Notes under the pieces: model-generated | The model's database searches: none | What the model saw: only the letters and a program-made list of their open reading frames with translations | What the model was told of the DNA's origin: nothing | Program-made: the position numbers and the translations under genes | Shown: piece by piece, positions 35,897-44,319 of the stretch | How positions within the stretch are numbered: position 1 is the first letter of the stretch | How the letters are laid out: each line of letters opens with the position of its first letter | NCBI GenBank assembly: GCA_028285445.1 | Contig: JANQPQ010000032.1 | Coordinates: 112,669 to 176,668 of the forward strand | From: Cyclobacteriaceae bacterium | Lineage (GTDB): Bacteria; Bacteroidota; Bacteroidia; Cytophagales; Cyclobacteriaceae | DNA length: 64,000 nucleotides | Reading direction: 5' to 3'

Positions 35897-37153
35897 ATGA
35901 CTAATAAGTTTTTCATTAGGGAGGCAGAGAGGACTTCAGGTGGTACTATTGATTTCTCTGCGTGGGTAGTTAGGTCAGTAATGGCAATCTCCCTATTTTT
36001 TCTCACCACCCTTTCCTGGGCACAGCCTGATTACAAGGAGTTCTCAGGAAACATAAAACTAGATTACAGGTATTTTCCAAATGATGGGCTCGATCCGCGG
36101 CAGGAAAATAGCTTCTTCTCAATTGCCTTTGAACCTGAGTATGTATTAGAATGGAACGAAGGCAAGCAATCGCTGGTGTTTAAAGGTTTTGGAAGACTCG
36201 ATCAACATGACAGCGAAAGAACGCACTTTGATATCAGGGAACTATATTGGCAGACCGTTGCTGATAAATGGGAGTTAAGCATTGGTGTTAAGAAGATCTA
36301 CTGGGGAGTGACGGAATCTGTGCACTTGGTTGATGTTATTAACCAGACAGACATAGTTGAAAGCTTTGATGGAGAGGCGAAACTGGGCCAGCCTATGGTA
36401 CATTTCTCTTACCCAGCCAATTGGGGAACCCTTGATTTGTTCCTGTTGCCTTACCATCGCAAACGAATATTCCCTGGTAGTAAAGGTAGATTAGGACCAA
36501 CTATTCCAATCAACGATAAAAATCCGGTGTACGAAAGCGACGCCGAAAACACCAGGCCCGATCTCGCTGCTCGTTGGTCGCACTCAGTTGGCATCTTTGA
36601 TTTTGGTGTGTCACATTTCTATGGAAACGGAAGAGAGCCATTTCTATTTCCCGGCCAGGACGCCACCGGATTTACAGTTTTCTATCCACTAATGAACCAG
36701 ACCGGACTTGATGTGCAAATCACCTGGAATGCGTTCTTGTGGAAGTTTGAAGCGATAAGACGCACTACCGATTTCCAGGACTTTAATGCTGCGGCGGCCG
36801 GGCTCGAGTATACCATCAGCAATGTCGCCAATTCCGGTTTAGATATTGGTCTATTAGGAGAGTACCTCTACGACTCCAGAGATGAAGCGGCATTCAGCAG
36901 TTTGGACAATGACATTTTCATTGGATCCAGGCTGGCTTTTAATGATACCCAAAGTACAGAGATATTACTGGGCGGGATATTTGATGTGGAAAGATCCACC
37001 AAATTTATGAGCATAGAAGCCAGTCGTCGTTTTGGAGATTCTTGGAAATTTAATGTTGAAGCCAGGATCTTCGAAGATGTCGACCCTGCTGAGTTTGCGT
37101 ACTTTATCCGTCGTGATAGCTTCCTCCAATTCTCAATAGCGAAGTATTTTTAG
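35897..37153 (+). CDS. Outer-membrane beta-barrel protein of the RND/LolA-like operon
   Basis: A 418-residue exported protein from ATG 35897 (GTG 35894 is also possible). The hydrophobic signal core is MAISLFFLTTLSWAQ at residues ~29-43, preceded by an unusually long n-region. The body is rich in aromatic alternating strands (FSGNIKLDYRYFPNDG, WELSIGVKKIYWGVTESVHL) and ends FLQFSIAKYF, as barrels do. It resembles the DUF1302-type barrels that accompany RND and LolA-like genes in other bacteria. It probably provides the outer-membrane step of export. No family was confirmed. Confidence 0.75.
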   Translation: MTNKFFIREAERTSGGTIDFSAWVVRSVMAISLFFLTTLSWAQPDYKEFSGNIKLDYRYFPNDGLDPRQENSFFSIAFEPEYVLEWNEGKQSLVFKGFGRLDQHDSERTHFDIRELYWQTVADKWELSIGVKKIYWGVTESVHLVDVINQTDIVESFDGEAKLGQPMVHFSYPANWGTLDLFLLPYHRKRIFPGSKGRLGPTIPINDKNPVYESDAENTRPDLAARWSHSVGIFDFGVSHFYGNGREPFLFPGQDATGFTVFYPLMNQTGLDVQITWNAFLWKFEAIRRTTDFQDFNAAAAGLEYTISNVANSGLDIGLLGEYLYDSRDEAAFSSLDNDIFIGSRLAFNDTQSTEILLGGIFDVERSTKFMSIEASRRFGDSWKFNVEARIFEDVDPAEFAYFIRRDSFLQFSIAKYF

Positions 37154-37294
37154 ACTGAATAGAGCCCCAAAAGCGGTCTTTGCCCCCTTTCGACGAATGG
37201 TCTTGGTAACAAATAATTGAGGCAAATATCTGCCACTTGCTTCCGTTCGTACTTTTTGTTTGAACAGGAAGTTGTTCAATCCGTTTACAATAGC

Positions 37295-38179
37295 ATGAGC
37301 GAGTTTCCCTTGAAACCAAAGTTTGTTATCCAGATAGCATTACTGTTTTTGCTTATCATCATGATTCAAGATTGGGTGGAGTATTTATGGAAAGATTCCA
37401 CACTAACTCATTTTTGGCAATCAACGGTCTTTTTTGGTACGGGGATATTTTTTTGGGCACTGTTTAGCCCTTTGCTATACAAGCAGTTTCATATTATCAG
37501 AACCGGAATCCCGTCGTTGCACATAATGATTCCAATCCTCATCCTCAACAGCTTTGTAATTGCTGCCGTCCATCAAATCGCAACTAATGTAGTCTTTCAT
37601 CTTGTGGTAGCTAAAGGGCCGGCATTCTGGGATTTCAGAAATTTCGCAATGGAAGTGTTAGGTCATTTGGCCCATGGCTTGGTGGCTCGTATGCTCGAGT
37701 ATTGGCTGGTAGTAATATTGTTGCTCTTCTTTTCCTATTCAAAGTTAAACGAAAAGTACGCGCTTGATTTCACAAACTTTATTAGGAAGATACTGTTCCC
37801 AGCTAATGGCCACGTTGAAAAACTTGAAAAGATTGAAATAAAGGAACGCAATGGTTCGCATTCAATAAATGTAAGTGATGTGATTTGGTTTGAGAGTAAT
37901 GGTAATTATGTAAACATTCACTGCAAAGACCAGAAACATTTGTATCGACAAACGATGAGTAGCCTTAGCGAGCAACTGGAAGAAGAGGAGTTCTTGCGAG
38001 TGCACCGCTCATACATTGTTAACATAGATTGTATCCAGGAAATTAACTACAAGCGCAACGGCGAGTATCGCATATTGCTTACAAATGATACTATGCTTGT
38101 CTCAGGCCGTTCCTATCAAAACAACATTATAAGGCTCTTGAAACGAACCTCAAGGCTGGTTTTAAGCACAACCCTATAG
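37295..38179 (+). CDS. Membrane-bound LytTR-family DNA-binding regulator
   Basis: A 294-residue protein from ATG 37295 (MSEFPLKPKF). About four membrane helices occupy residues ~8-155 (IQIALLFLLIIMIQD, IPILILNSFVIAAVHQI, YWLVVILLLFFSYS). A LytTR DNA-binding domain fills ~185-285 (DVIWFESNGNYVNIHCKDQ, FLRVHRSYIVNIDCIQEI). There is no receiver domain, so the signal probably enters through the membrane part. It is separated by 141 bases from the RND operon and may be transcribed on its own. Target genes are unknown. Confidence 0.87.
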   Translation: MSEFPLKPKFVIQIALLFLLIIMIQDWVEYLWKDSTLTHFWQSTVFFGTGIFFWALFSPLLYKQFHIIRTGIPSLHIMIPILILNSFVIAAVHQIATNVVFHLVVAKGPAFWDFRNFAMEVLGHLAHGLVARMLEYWLVVILLLFFSYSKLNEKYALDFTNFIRKILFPANGHVEKLEKIEIKERNGSHSINVSDVIWFESNGNYVNIHCKDQKHLYRQTMSSLSEQLEEEEFLRVHRSYIVNIDCIQEINYKRNGEYRILLTNDTMLVSGRSYQNNIIRLLKRTSRLVLSTTL

Positions 38180-38424
38180 CCGAAAGGCTGCCACGGTTTG
38201 TCCCATATCCAAACGAACCGTCCCTCGTAAGTCACTGATTATCACAAATTCAGCGTGTCTATCCCAAACCAGGATAATTGCGGAACATTAGCAATGAACT
38301 ACCGAATAAGCAGGTAGGAATATCTGAACACGTAAAGTTATCGGTAAAGTGGGGGAGGGTTTTGATTTGAATTTCCCATAAAGTTCAACTAATGTTTACC
38401 TCCCCGAGCTTTACCATTTCAAAG

Positions 38425-38898
38425 ATGAAGTGGAGATTGGTAGTCGTTGTAAGTTGCCTGCTCGCGTCATGCGCAGCTCAAAAGCAGCAGGGTAGTCCAA
38501 AGGAAATTACCTTTCAGGTCCGGGGAAATATGTTGTTCCTTGATCTCACCGTGAACAACAAAAAGGCCAGGTTCATTATTGATACCGGAGCCTCAGTATC
38601 GCTGGTAGATTATGAGCAAGCAGAAGACTACGGATTCCAGTACTTTAAGAATAGGAATGTCGGCAAAATCAACGGTATTGGTGGAGTAACGGACCTAAGG
38701 ATGGTTACGAAATTGAAAGTGGCAGCTTTCGGTTGCGAATCTAAGTTCATACCATTCTATGGATCTAATCTCAAGTACCTCAATGATCATCTGGCCAGCC
38801 AATATACCAAGGTATTGGGAGTGCTTGGGTCAGACTTTCTGGCAAGAAGTGGGGCAGTAATCGATTACCAACAACGTAAGTTGATTTTGACTCATTAA
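38425..38898 (+). CDS. Retropepsin-like aspartic protease, lipoprotein
   Basis: A 157-residue predicted lipoprotein from ATG 38425, with lipobox LLASC (C16). The domain is a retropepsin fold: the catalytic motif FIIDTGASVSLVD has D53, and VLGSDFLARSGAVIDYQQRK is the typical C-terminal half (hG-SDhL ... DY). Such single-domain proteases act as dimers; the lipid anchor places it on the periplasmic or outer face. An in-frame ATG at 38392 would add 11 residues before the signal. Substrates are unknown. It is monocistronic. Confidence 0.85.
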   Translation: MKWRLVVVVSCLLASCAAQKQQGSPKEITFQVRGNMLFLDLTVNNKKARFIIDTGASVSLVDYEQAEDYGFQYFKNRNVGKINGIGGVTDLRMVTKLKVAAFGCESKFIPFYGSNLKYLNDHLASQYTKVLGVLGSDFLARSGAVIDYQQRKLILTH

Positions 38899-38903
38899 GC
38901 CAT

Positions 38904-39572
38904 CTAGGCTGACTTCTTTACAGTCAGCAGTCTTAACGTCCAATAAGTCATATTTAGAAAAATGCCAAGGAAGATGGTCATTCCCCAGGGAGTAGCATGA
39001 TCCATTGGAAAAACAATGATGGCCAATATATCACCTAGCAGGGCCTCGGGTTTGGTTAGTAAATCCCAGCTATTCCATCGCAAATATCTGCCCAGGTACA
39101 CACCAAAACTCGCTACGAAAAGTAAGCCTACCGAAAGTACCCGGGCAAATATTACGTTGAAGTTGGCAATGAATACAGCTTCAATGTTTCGCAAACTTAA
39201 AAAACCAAATAGCAGACCAGTCCATGAGATCGAGAGAATTAGCACCAGGTCGAACCAGATAGGCATTTGCAGATTACGAGAGAGATGAAACAGATCGGTG
39301 AGAATGTAGGGAGCATTTGGGAAGAAAAGCAACCAGCCACAAAATAGCGCTCCAGCCATCCATGGGTTGCGTTTTAGCCGTGGCGAAGCCAGCACCACAA
39401 CGCTTAAAAGCCACGGCACAAAGGCCAGGAATAAATTCCAATTCAGAAATAAGAAAAGCGTTGATTTGGAGTATATAGCCCTAAATGCCGATAATGAAAA
39501 GCAAATGATGCTAGACAGCCCCAATATGGTTATTTCGTTGTATCGCTGGTAGTTGCGAAAAATTTCAAACAT
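38904..39572 (-). CDS. DUF1361 membrane protein
   Basis: A 222-residue integral membrane protein of the DUF1361 type, with about six helices. Recognisable segments are LFLNWNLFLAFVPWLLS, FFPNAPYILTDLFHL and GRYLRWNSWDLLTKP. The function is not known. It is the last gene of a four-gene minus operon and starts 3 bases after the dgkA stop. Confidence 0.88.
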   Translation of the reverse strand: MFEIFRNYQRYNEITILGLSSIICFSLSAFRAIYSKSTLFLFLNWNLFLAFVPWLLSVVVLASPRLKRNPWMAGALFCGWLLFFPNAPYILTDLFHLSRNLQMPIWFDLVLILSISWTGLLFGFLSLRNIEAVFIANFNVIFARVLSVGLLFVASFGVYLGRYLRWNSWDLLTKPEALLGDILAIIVFPMDHATPWGMTIFLGIFLNMTYWTLRLLTVKKSA

Positions 39573-39575
39573 CGC

Positions 39576-39935
39576 TTAAAGTATCTTGGGAAGAAATATT
39601 ATAAGGCCGGTAATTGCGGCTGTTATAGCACTTACCAGCACCGCCGCTGCCGCCAGATCCTTAACCTTTTTAATTAGGTTGCTATGGCCATTAGTCACAA
39701 AGTCGGCCAGGTTTTCTATGGCAGAATTGAAGATCTCCGCTGCGATTACGATGCCGTTGGCAAAAGCCAGGCAGATCCATTCGATCGTCGATACCTGCAG
39801 CCATGCTCCCAGTGTTAGGGCAACTACAGCACCCAGCGCGTGGATGGTTGCATTAGGCTCTTCCTCAAGAAGGATAACCAACCCGTTTATAGCATATCTA
39901 AAACTCCTGATTCTTGCTTTGATTAGGGCCACCAT
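39576..39935 (-). CDS. dgkA: Diacylglycerol/undecaprenol kinase
   Basis: A 119-residue DgkA-type kinase with three membrane helices. The active-site region AAEIFNSAIENLADFVT followed by LIKKVKDLAAAAVLVSA is diagnostic. It phosphorylates diacylglycerol or undecaprenol in the inner membrane, recycling lipids. It lies between the ferritin-like gene (9 bases upstream) and the DUF1361 gene (3 bases downstream). Confidence 0.94.
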   Translation of the reverse strand: MVALIKARIRSFRYAINGLVILLEEEPNATIHALGAVVALTLGAWLQVSTIEWICLAFANGIVIAAEIFNSAIENLADFVTNGHSNLIKKVKDLAAAAVLVSAITAAITGLIIFLPKIL

Positions 39936-39944
39936 AGTCTTTGG

Positions 39945-40685
39945 CTAAGCGGTTTTATTCTCAAGTTGGGTCGGCAGTAGCTCCGTATTGGCCTTACCGG
40001 TGATCATTAACGCAGCCTGCTTGTACTCTGCTCTTACGGCTTTTGCATAACTGAAAAATGAAAATTTTTCAGCAAGCACTTCCTTGTGATGAATCCACAC
40101 GAGAATAGCGGTAACGGTCATCAGGGTGCTATGGAAGGTTCTAATATACTTTTTACCAAATCGAGACCTTTTTCCGTAGAAAACGCACAGTGCACGGGAT
40201 TGAAATGCAATATGTTTTTCCTCATCCCGAAGGATTTGGTCGCAGAGAGATTTTAGTGTGCTTGATTTTGTAGCAACGGCAAGTGCCTGGTAATAAACCG
40301 CCGCTATGATTTCAGCTGTAATCAGAATTATCACGGAATTTTCCAACGTAGCCAACGTCCTGATTCTTCTAAAAACGGCATCCACCCAGTGCTTTTTGAT
40401 CAGCGGGATTCTTTCTTGCCTCATAAACCTGCCTAATACCCCGGCATGGGTTTGCTCTTCTTTGATGAAGAGCTTAATAGCTTCCAGGTAGCTTTCGTCT
40501 TTCATTAATCGAGCAAACCGGTAGAGATTTTTACCTTCTGAGTTTTCTCCTTTCTGAAACTGTTGCAGTGACTTGGTTATTTTTCTCTTTTCTTCTTTGG
40601 TAAGCTCCGACTGCTCAACCCAGTTGATGTAGGAGAAATGATTTTGGTTTAATTGGAAGTATTGTAGCCATTGTGAAAAGTGCAT
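39945..40685 (-). CDS. Ferritin-like diiron protein
   Basis: A 246-residue four-helix protein with ferritin-like metal ligands: DESYLEAIKLFIKEEQTHAG (Glu, ExxH), then ITAEIIAAVYYQ (Glu) and LRDEEKHIAFQSRAL (ExxH). The pattern fits a diiron oxidase or oxygenase of the ferritin-like superfamily, not an iron-storage ferritin. The region at ~175-200 is hydrophobic and may contact the membrane. It is cotranscribed with DgkA and DUF1361, so a role on lipids, for example desaturation or hydroxylation, is possible but is inference. Confidence 0.78.
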   Translation of the reverse strand: MHFSQWLQYFQLNQNHFSYINWVEQSELTKEEKRKITKSLQQFQKGENSEGKNLYRFARLMKDESYLEAIKLFIKEEQTHAGVLGRFMRQERIPLIKKHWVDAVFRRIRTLATLENSVIILITAEIIAAVYYQALAVATKSSTLKSLCDQILRDEEKHIAFQSRALCVFYGKRSRFGKKYIRTFHSTLMTVTAILVWIHHKEVLAEKFSFFSYAKAVRAEYKQAALMITGKANTELLPTQLENKTA

Positions 40686-40687
40686 AG

Positions 40688-41140
40688 TTATTTCGATTTG
40701 AATGATTTTAATATCTGTCTATGAACGGGATCCAATTCCTTATCTACCCGGAATTGGATAGTGATAAATTGCTTGTTGAAGGGCTTAATAAAGGCGACGT
40801 TGCTGGAATAGAAAACAGCGTCGTAATGATCGAAGGTGTACCGTGTCCAAGTGCGTCTCTCTGTATTCAGGTTTTCATCGTCATAGATTTGTAGTCTATC
40901 AATAGACTGCTGGTCTTCAATTGACTTCAGGTAGCGGACTACCAACACTGGGTACCCTTTCAATCTAAAGAATACTCCCTGCTCATCTTCATGCACACTG
41001 TAAACACTGGGATGTTGCAGCGAATACCCCAATTCGTAGTTTGTGTAGGTCTTCCAGTTAACCGTGTCTATAGGCGGTTGAGCGGGAGGCGTGGATTCGC
41101 AGGAGACAAAGAGAGTAGCGAGGGCTATTAATTTTTTCAT
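40688..41140 (-). CDS. Small lipoprotein, PsbP-like pattern
   Basis: A 150-residue predicted lipoprotein (MKKLIALATLFVSC, C14). The mature part starts with a proline-rich stretch and has YTNYELGYSLQHPSVYSV, which resembles the start of PsbP-like domains, followed by alternating strands. Function unknown. It is the first gene of the four-gene minus operon; the ferritin-like gene begins 2 bases after its stop. Confidence 0.7.
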   Translation of the reverse strand: MKKLIALATLFVSCESTPPAQPPIDTVNWKTYTNYELGYSLQHPSVYSVHEDEQGVFFRLKGYPVLVVRYLKSIEDQQSIDRLQIYDDENLNTERRTWTRYTFDHYDAVFYSSNVAFIKPFNKQFITIQFRVDKELDPVHRQILKSFKSK

Positions 41141-41402
41141 CTAAAATCAAAGTACTTTGTAATTCAAAGTAAAATACGAAAATGATAATGAAAAAGTTTA
41201 GGGCTAATTGAAAAAAATGAGAGTGATGGAGCTAATTAGTAATTACCGCACTATATGATAAGTATTTATACGACCCCAAGATTCCTGGGCTAATACCAAT
41301 CTGCTTACATTACAATCCTGCTCTGCGCAATTTTTCTCAAGAATTACGCTCTCAGGAACCTACGTGATAGCAAGCAGTTTTGGGCTTCAATTATTAGCAG
41401 CC

Positions 41403-42800
41403 ATGAAGGACCTAAAATATGTGCTATCGACCTTATCGACCAATGAGATAAAGTCATTTAGGAAATTCCTGAAAGACAAATCTCCTAAAGGCATCAACAA
41501 GAGGATATGGCTATTAGATAAGATCAGTAAATCCAAATCAGCCTTCCCTGGTAAGGACGAGAAAAATGAGACTGACTCAGGAGATAACACATCGAGACAA
41601 GCCACCTATCAACTTAAAAAACGACTAAGAGAGGATTTCTATTCCTTCATTATTACTCAAAGCAAGTTTTCCGGCTCTCACACAGACCTCGGGCCAGATA
41701 GCGAGATGCAATGCCTGAAAAAACTGTATTGTTTTAAAGTGCTTATCAAAAGGCATTTGTTTCACGAGGCGAAGAATTTGCTCTCGGAAATCTATGATAT
41801 TGCAAACCGCCACCACCTGGATGGCATATCAATTCAAACAGAATTGATTGCGGACAGATACTTCCACGATTTCCCACGAACAAATTTGAAATTCGACCGC
41901 ACCATGAAGAGGTTGAGGCACAACCACAGGGTCTATGACTACGTCAACAACTACCTTGAGGAATCGATATCATTCAAACACACCGATGATAGATCTTTCC
42001 GACAATCATTAAATAAAGCCTCCTTACAAGATGGAAGTGTGGAGGGTGACAGCACCGTTGATGAGTTGCTAAAGATTAATGACAGCTTTTTTCAGAATGA
42101 CTACATAAATGCACACAAGATCACCTACCGGTTAAAATTGGCGCTACAGGAGACTCCCCAGGGTGAGAGCAGCACGTTTGACGGAATTGTGTTGCTTGAG
42201 CTGGCCAAAGCTTATTTGTGTTTGGGAAAGCACTTCAAAGCTGTGAAATGCTTGAACAAGGCGAAAGTACTTTTTAAGGATCATACTACCGGCAGGCTGG
42301 TGGTATGGGAGCTGTATTTAATGGCTTGCGTTCGAGATGGCAACGTTGTTCTTGTGGAAAAGGCAATCAAGGAAATACAAAAGATAGCCAGTGACCTCAA
42401 AGATCCAGATTATGGTATCAGAACACAGTTGTTTAGGGCCTACTTGAGTTTTATGAAGGATGATCACAGGCAGGTTATTAAACTCGCAAACTCCTATAAA
42501 TCCTCAAGCAAAAGCAGCAGCTGGATCATCAATCTGAAATTTCTGGAATTGATAAGTATCCTCTTCATGGGAGATTTTATTTGGCTTGAATACAAGATGG
42601 AGAGTTTTAGGAAGAAAGTAGCAAGCGCAGATGGAGATTGGAAAAGGCTGTTAGATTTCGTCCATTATATAAAGACGGAACTATGCTATGATCAGGTACC
42701 TATAAGTGATCAGACAAGATCTTCAATCTCCAAGCTACTAATACACATGGACAGCTGGCACCCGCTGGGACCCAGTGCCATTCAAAGAACCAAGAAATAA
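41403..42800 (+). CDS. Helical TPR-like protein upstream of the multi-peptidase operon
   Basis: A 465-residue cytoplasmic-looking protein from ATG 41403 (MKDLKYVLSTLSTNEIKSFR); an upstream ATG at 41364 would add 13 residues. The chain is helical throughout, with TPR-like packing in the middle (LLELAKAYLCLGKHFKAVKC, WELYLMACVRDGNVVLVEKA). The N-terminal segment LSTNEIKSFRKFLKDKSPKG is a pattern I associate with a Bacteroidota family of unknown function. No signal peptide. It precedes the 42974-54605 operon by 173 bases on the same strand, and could be a chaperone or regulator for it, but this is only positional. Confidence 0.65.
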   Translation: MKDLKYVLSTLSTNEIKSFRKFLKDKSPKGINKRIWLLDKISKSKSAFPGKDEKNETDSGDNTSRQATYQLKKRLREDFYSFIITQSKFSGSHTDLGPDSEMQCLKKLYCFKVLIKRHLFHEAKNLLSEIYDIANRHHLDGISIQTELIADRYFHDFPRTNLKFDRTMKRLRHNHRVYDYVNNYLEESISFKHTDDRSFRQSLNKASLQDGSVEGDSTVDELLKINDSFFQNDYINAHKITYRLKLALQETPQGESSTFDGIVLLELAKAYLCLGKHFKAVKCLNKAKVLFKDHTTGRLVVWELYLMACVRDGNVVLVEKAIKEIQKIASDLKDPDYGIRTQLFRAYLSFMKDDHRQVIKLANSYKSSSKSSSWIINLKFLELISILFMGDFIWLEYKMESFRKKVASADGDWKRLLDFVHYIKTELCYDQVPISDQTRSSISKLLIHMDSWHPLGPSAIQRTKK

Positions 42801-42973
42801 CAAGTGATTATATCTTTCAGGGTGTCAGAATTTCGAGTTCTATTCCACGTAACTATCTGATTATAAGCAAAATATGATAAAGGGATTACAATAAGACTGT
42901 TTACATCGCCGTAAATAGTTCCTTGTAATGGTCAGGTGTCCTCAACTAAATTGGTAAAGTATCATTCGTGATA

Positions 42974-44314
42974 ATGAAAAACCATCTAGTAATTTGGGTT
43001 GATAACGATGCGGCCATTGGCCGGATCCCGCACTGGGGGGATATTATAGCAGACAAGTCACTTCCTTCTTCTAGCTTCCTTCCTCAAATCACAGAAATCT
43101 TTGATAAACACGGGCTTCCTGCCCGATATCTGCGAGAATATAAGCCAAGAAAAGAGGACTGGTCAGATGATGAGCTGAGAAGTAACCTACACAAGATGTT
43201 TAGAATTGTCCTGAAGGACAATAGAGATTTTCCATCGGCGCTTTTACAAGAGATGTCGATACTACCGGGGATCAAAAAAATTGAACAAGGCTCTGTTAGT
43301 TTTTCCCATGTGCCTACCTTCACCAAGAGCCTCACAACGGCAGGGTCGCAGCCATCCGAACAAATATATTTAGATACTGCACACTTCTTTACCAAGGGCC
43401 ACCCGTCAGTAAAGGTGGCAGTACTCGATACGGGGGTGGACTACAGTCATCCTGAAATTGCCCATGCTATGGAGCCAGGAAAGGACTTCGTTGATATATC
43501 CGGAGAGGGCGCCGGCCCGGCTTCCAAGAGTCTGGCAAATATGAAAGTCGAAGATGGCGAAGGCTTCATTGGTGATTTTAAAGAGATAGATGATGACCCC
43601 TATGACGAGGTTGGGCACGGGACGCACATCTGTGGAATTATTGCTGCCAAAGGCACAAAGATGGAAAAGGGTGTTGCACCCAGATGCCGTATAATACCGG
43701 TGCGAGTACTCGGTGCTTTAAAGAGGGGTAATAGTGTTGTGGGTGCTGGAATTCGACACAATATCAATAATGGCATTAAATGGGCAGTAGATCAGGGGGC
43801 CGACATTATCAATATGAGCCTCGGCATAAAGCATGCTTCAGGGGGGCTCCCTCATGAGGAGGTAATAAAATATGCCCTTGATAGAGGTGTTTCAATAGTT
43901 GCGGCCTCCGGAAATGACGGAGCCCGACAGAGATATTACCCAGGAGCATTGCCGGGCGTAATAGCCGTAGGAGCTGTAGATTCAACAGATAGATTAGCAC
44001 CATTTTCTACTTTCGGAAACCATGTTTCATTCGTGGCCCCTGGTGTTAATATCATCTCAACTTTTCCAAAGCATAAGTACTCCATGAGCTCTGGCACCTC
44101 GCAAGCGGCCCCCTATGTTACGGGCGTAATTGCGCTGTTAAAATCATACGGCCTGAAATTAGGAATTGACATTAAAGACAATCACGTAAAATATCTTTTG
44201 AAAAATACTGCAGACCGGAATGGTACCCACCTAAAGAAAATAAAGAGTGGTTACGGTCGCATCAACGCCTTAGATGCCTTAAAGCTTTTGCGATACAAGG
44301 CCGGGCCAAAATAG
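42974..44314 (+). CDS. S8 subtilisin-like serine peptidase without signal peptide
   Basis: A 446-residue subtilase and the first gene of the unusual operon. The triad is complete: D152 (AVLDTGVDYSHPEI), H215 (GHGTHICGII) and S376 (SSGTSQAAPYVTGV), with oxyanion N314 (AASGNDG). About 135 residues precede the catalytic domain and look like an I9-type propeptide. There is no signal peptide from ATG 42974 (MKNHLVIWVDNDAA); a GTG at 42968 would add two residues. It is thus predicted to act in the cytoplasm or to leave by a non-Sec route, perhaps maturing products of neighbouring genes. A possible promoter is TAAATTGG at 42947. The next gene starts 5 bases after its stop. Confidence 0.93.
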   Translation: MKNHLVIWVDNDAAIGRIPHWGDIIADKSLPSSSFLPQITEIFDKHGLPARYLREYKPRKEDWSDDELRSNLHKMFRIVLKDNRDFPSALLQEMSILPGIKKIEQGSVSFSHVPTFTKSLTTAGSQPSEQIYLDTAHFFTKGHPSVKVAVLDTGVDYSHPEIAHAMEPGKDFVDISGEGAGPASKSLANMKVEDGEGFIGDFKEIDDDPYDEVGHGTHICGIIAAKGTKMEKGVAPRCRIIPVRVLGALKRGNSVVGAGIRHNINNGIKWAVDQGADIINMSLGIKHASGGLPHEEVIKYALDRGVSIVAASGNDGARQRYYPGALPGVIAVGAVDSTDRLAPFSTFGNHVSFVAPGVNIISTFPKHKYSMSSGTSQAAPYVTGVIALLKSYGLKLGIDIKDNHVKYLLKNTADRNGTHLKKIKSGYGRINALDALKLLRYKAGPK

Positions 44315-44319
44315 ATTTA

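Noticed and set aside
38180..38424. Interrupted inverted repeat (ACGGTT ... AACCGT) after the LytTR gene as a terminator
   Set aside because: The stem is short, the loop is long and there is no T tract.
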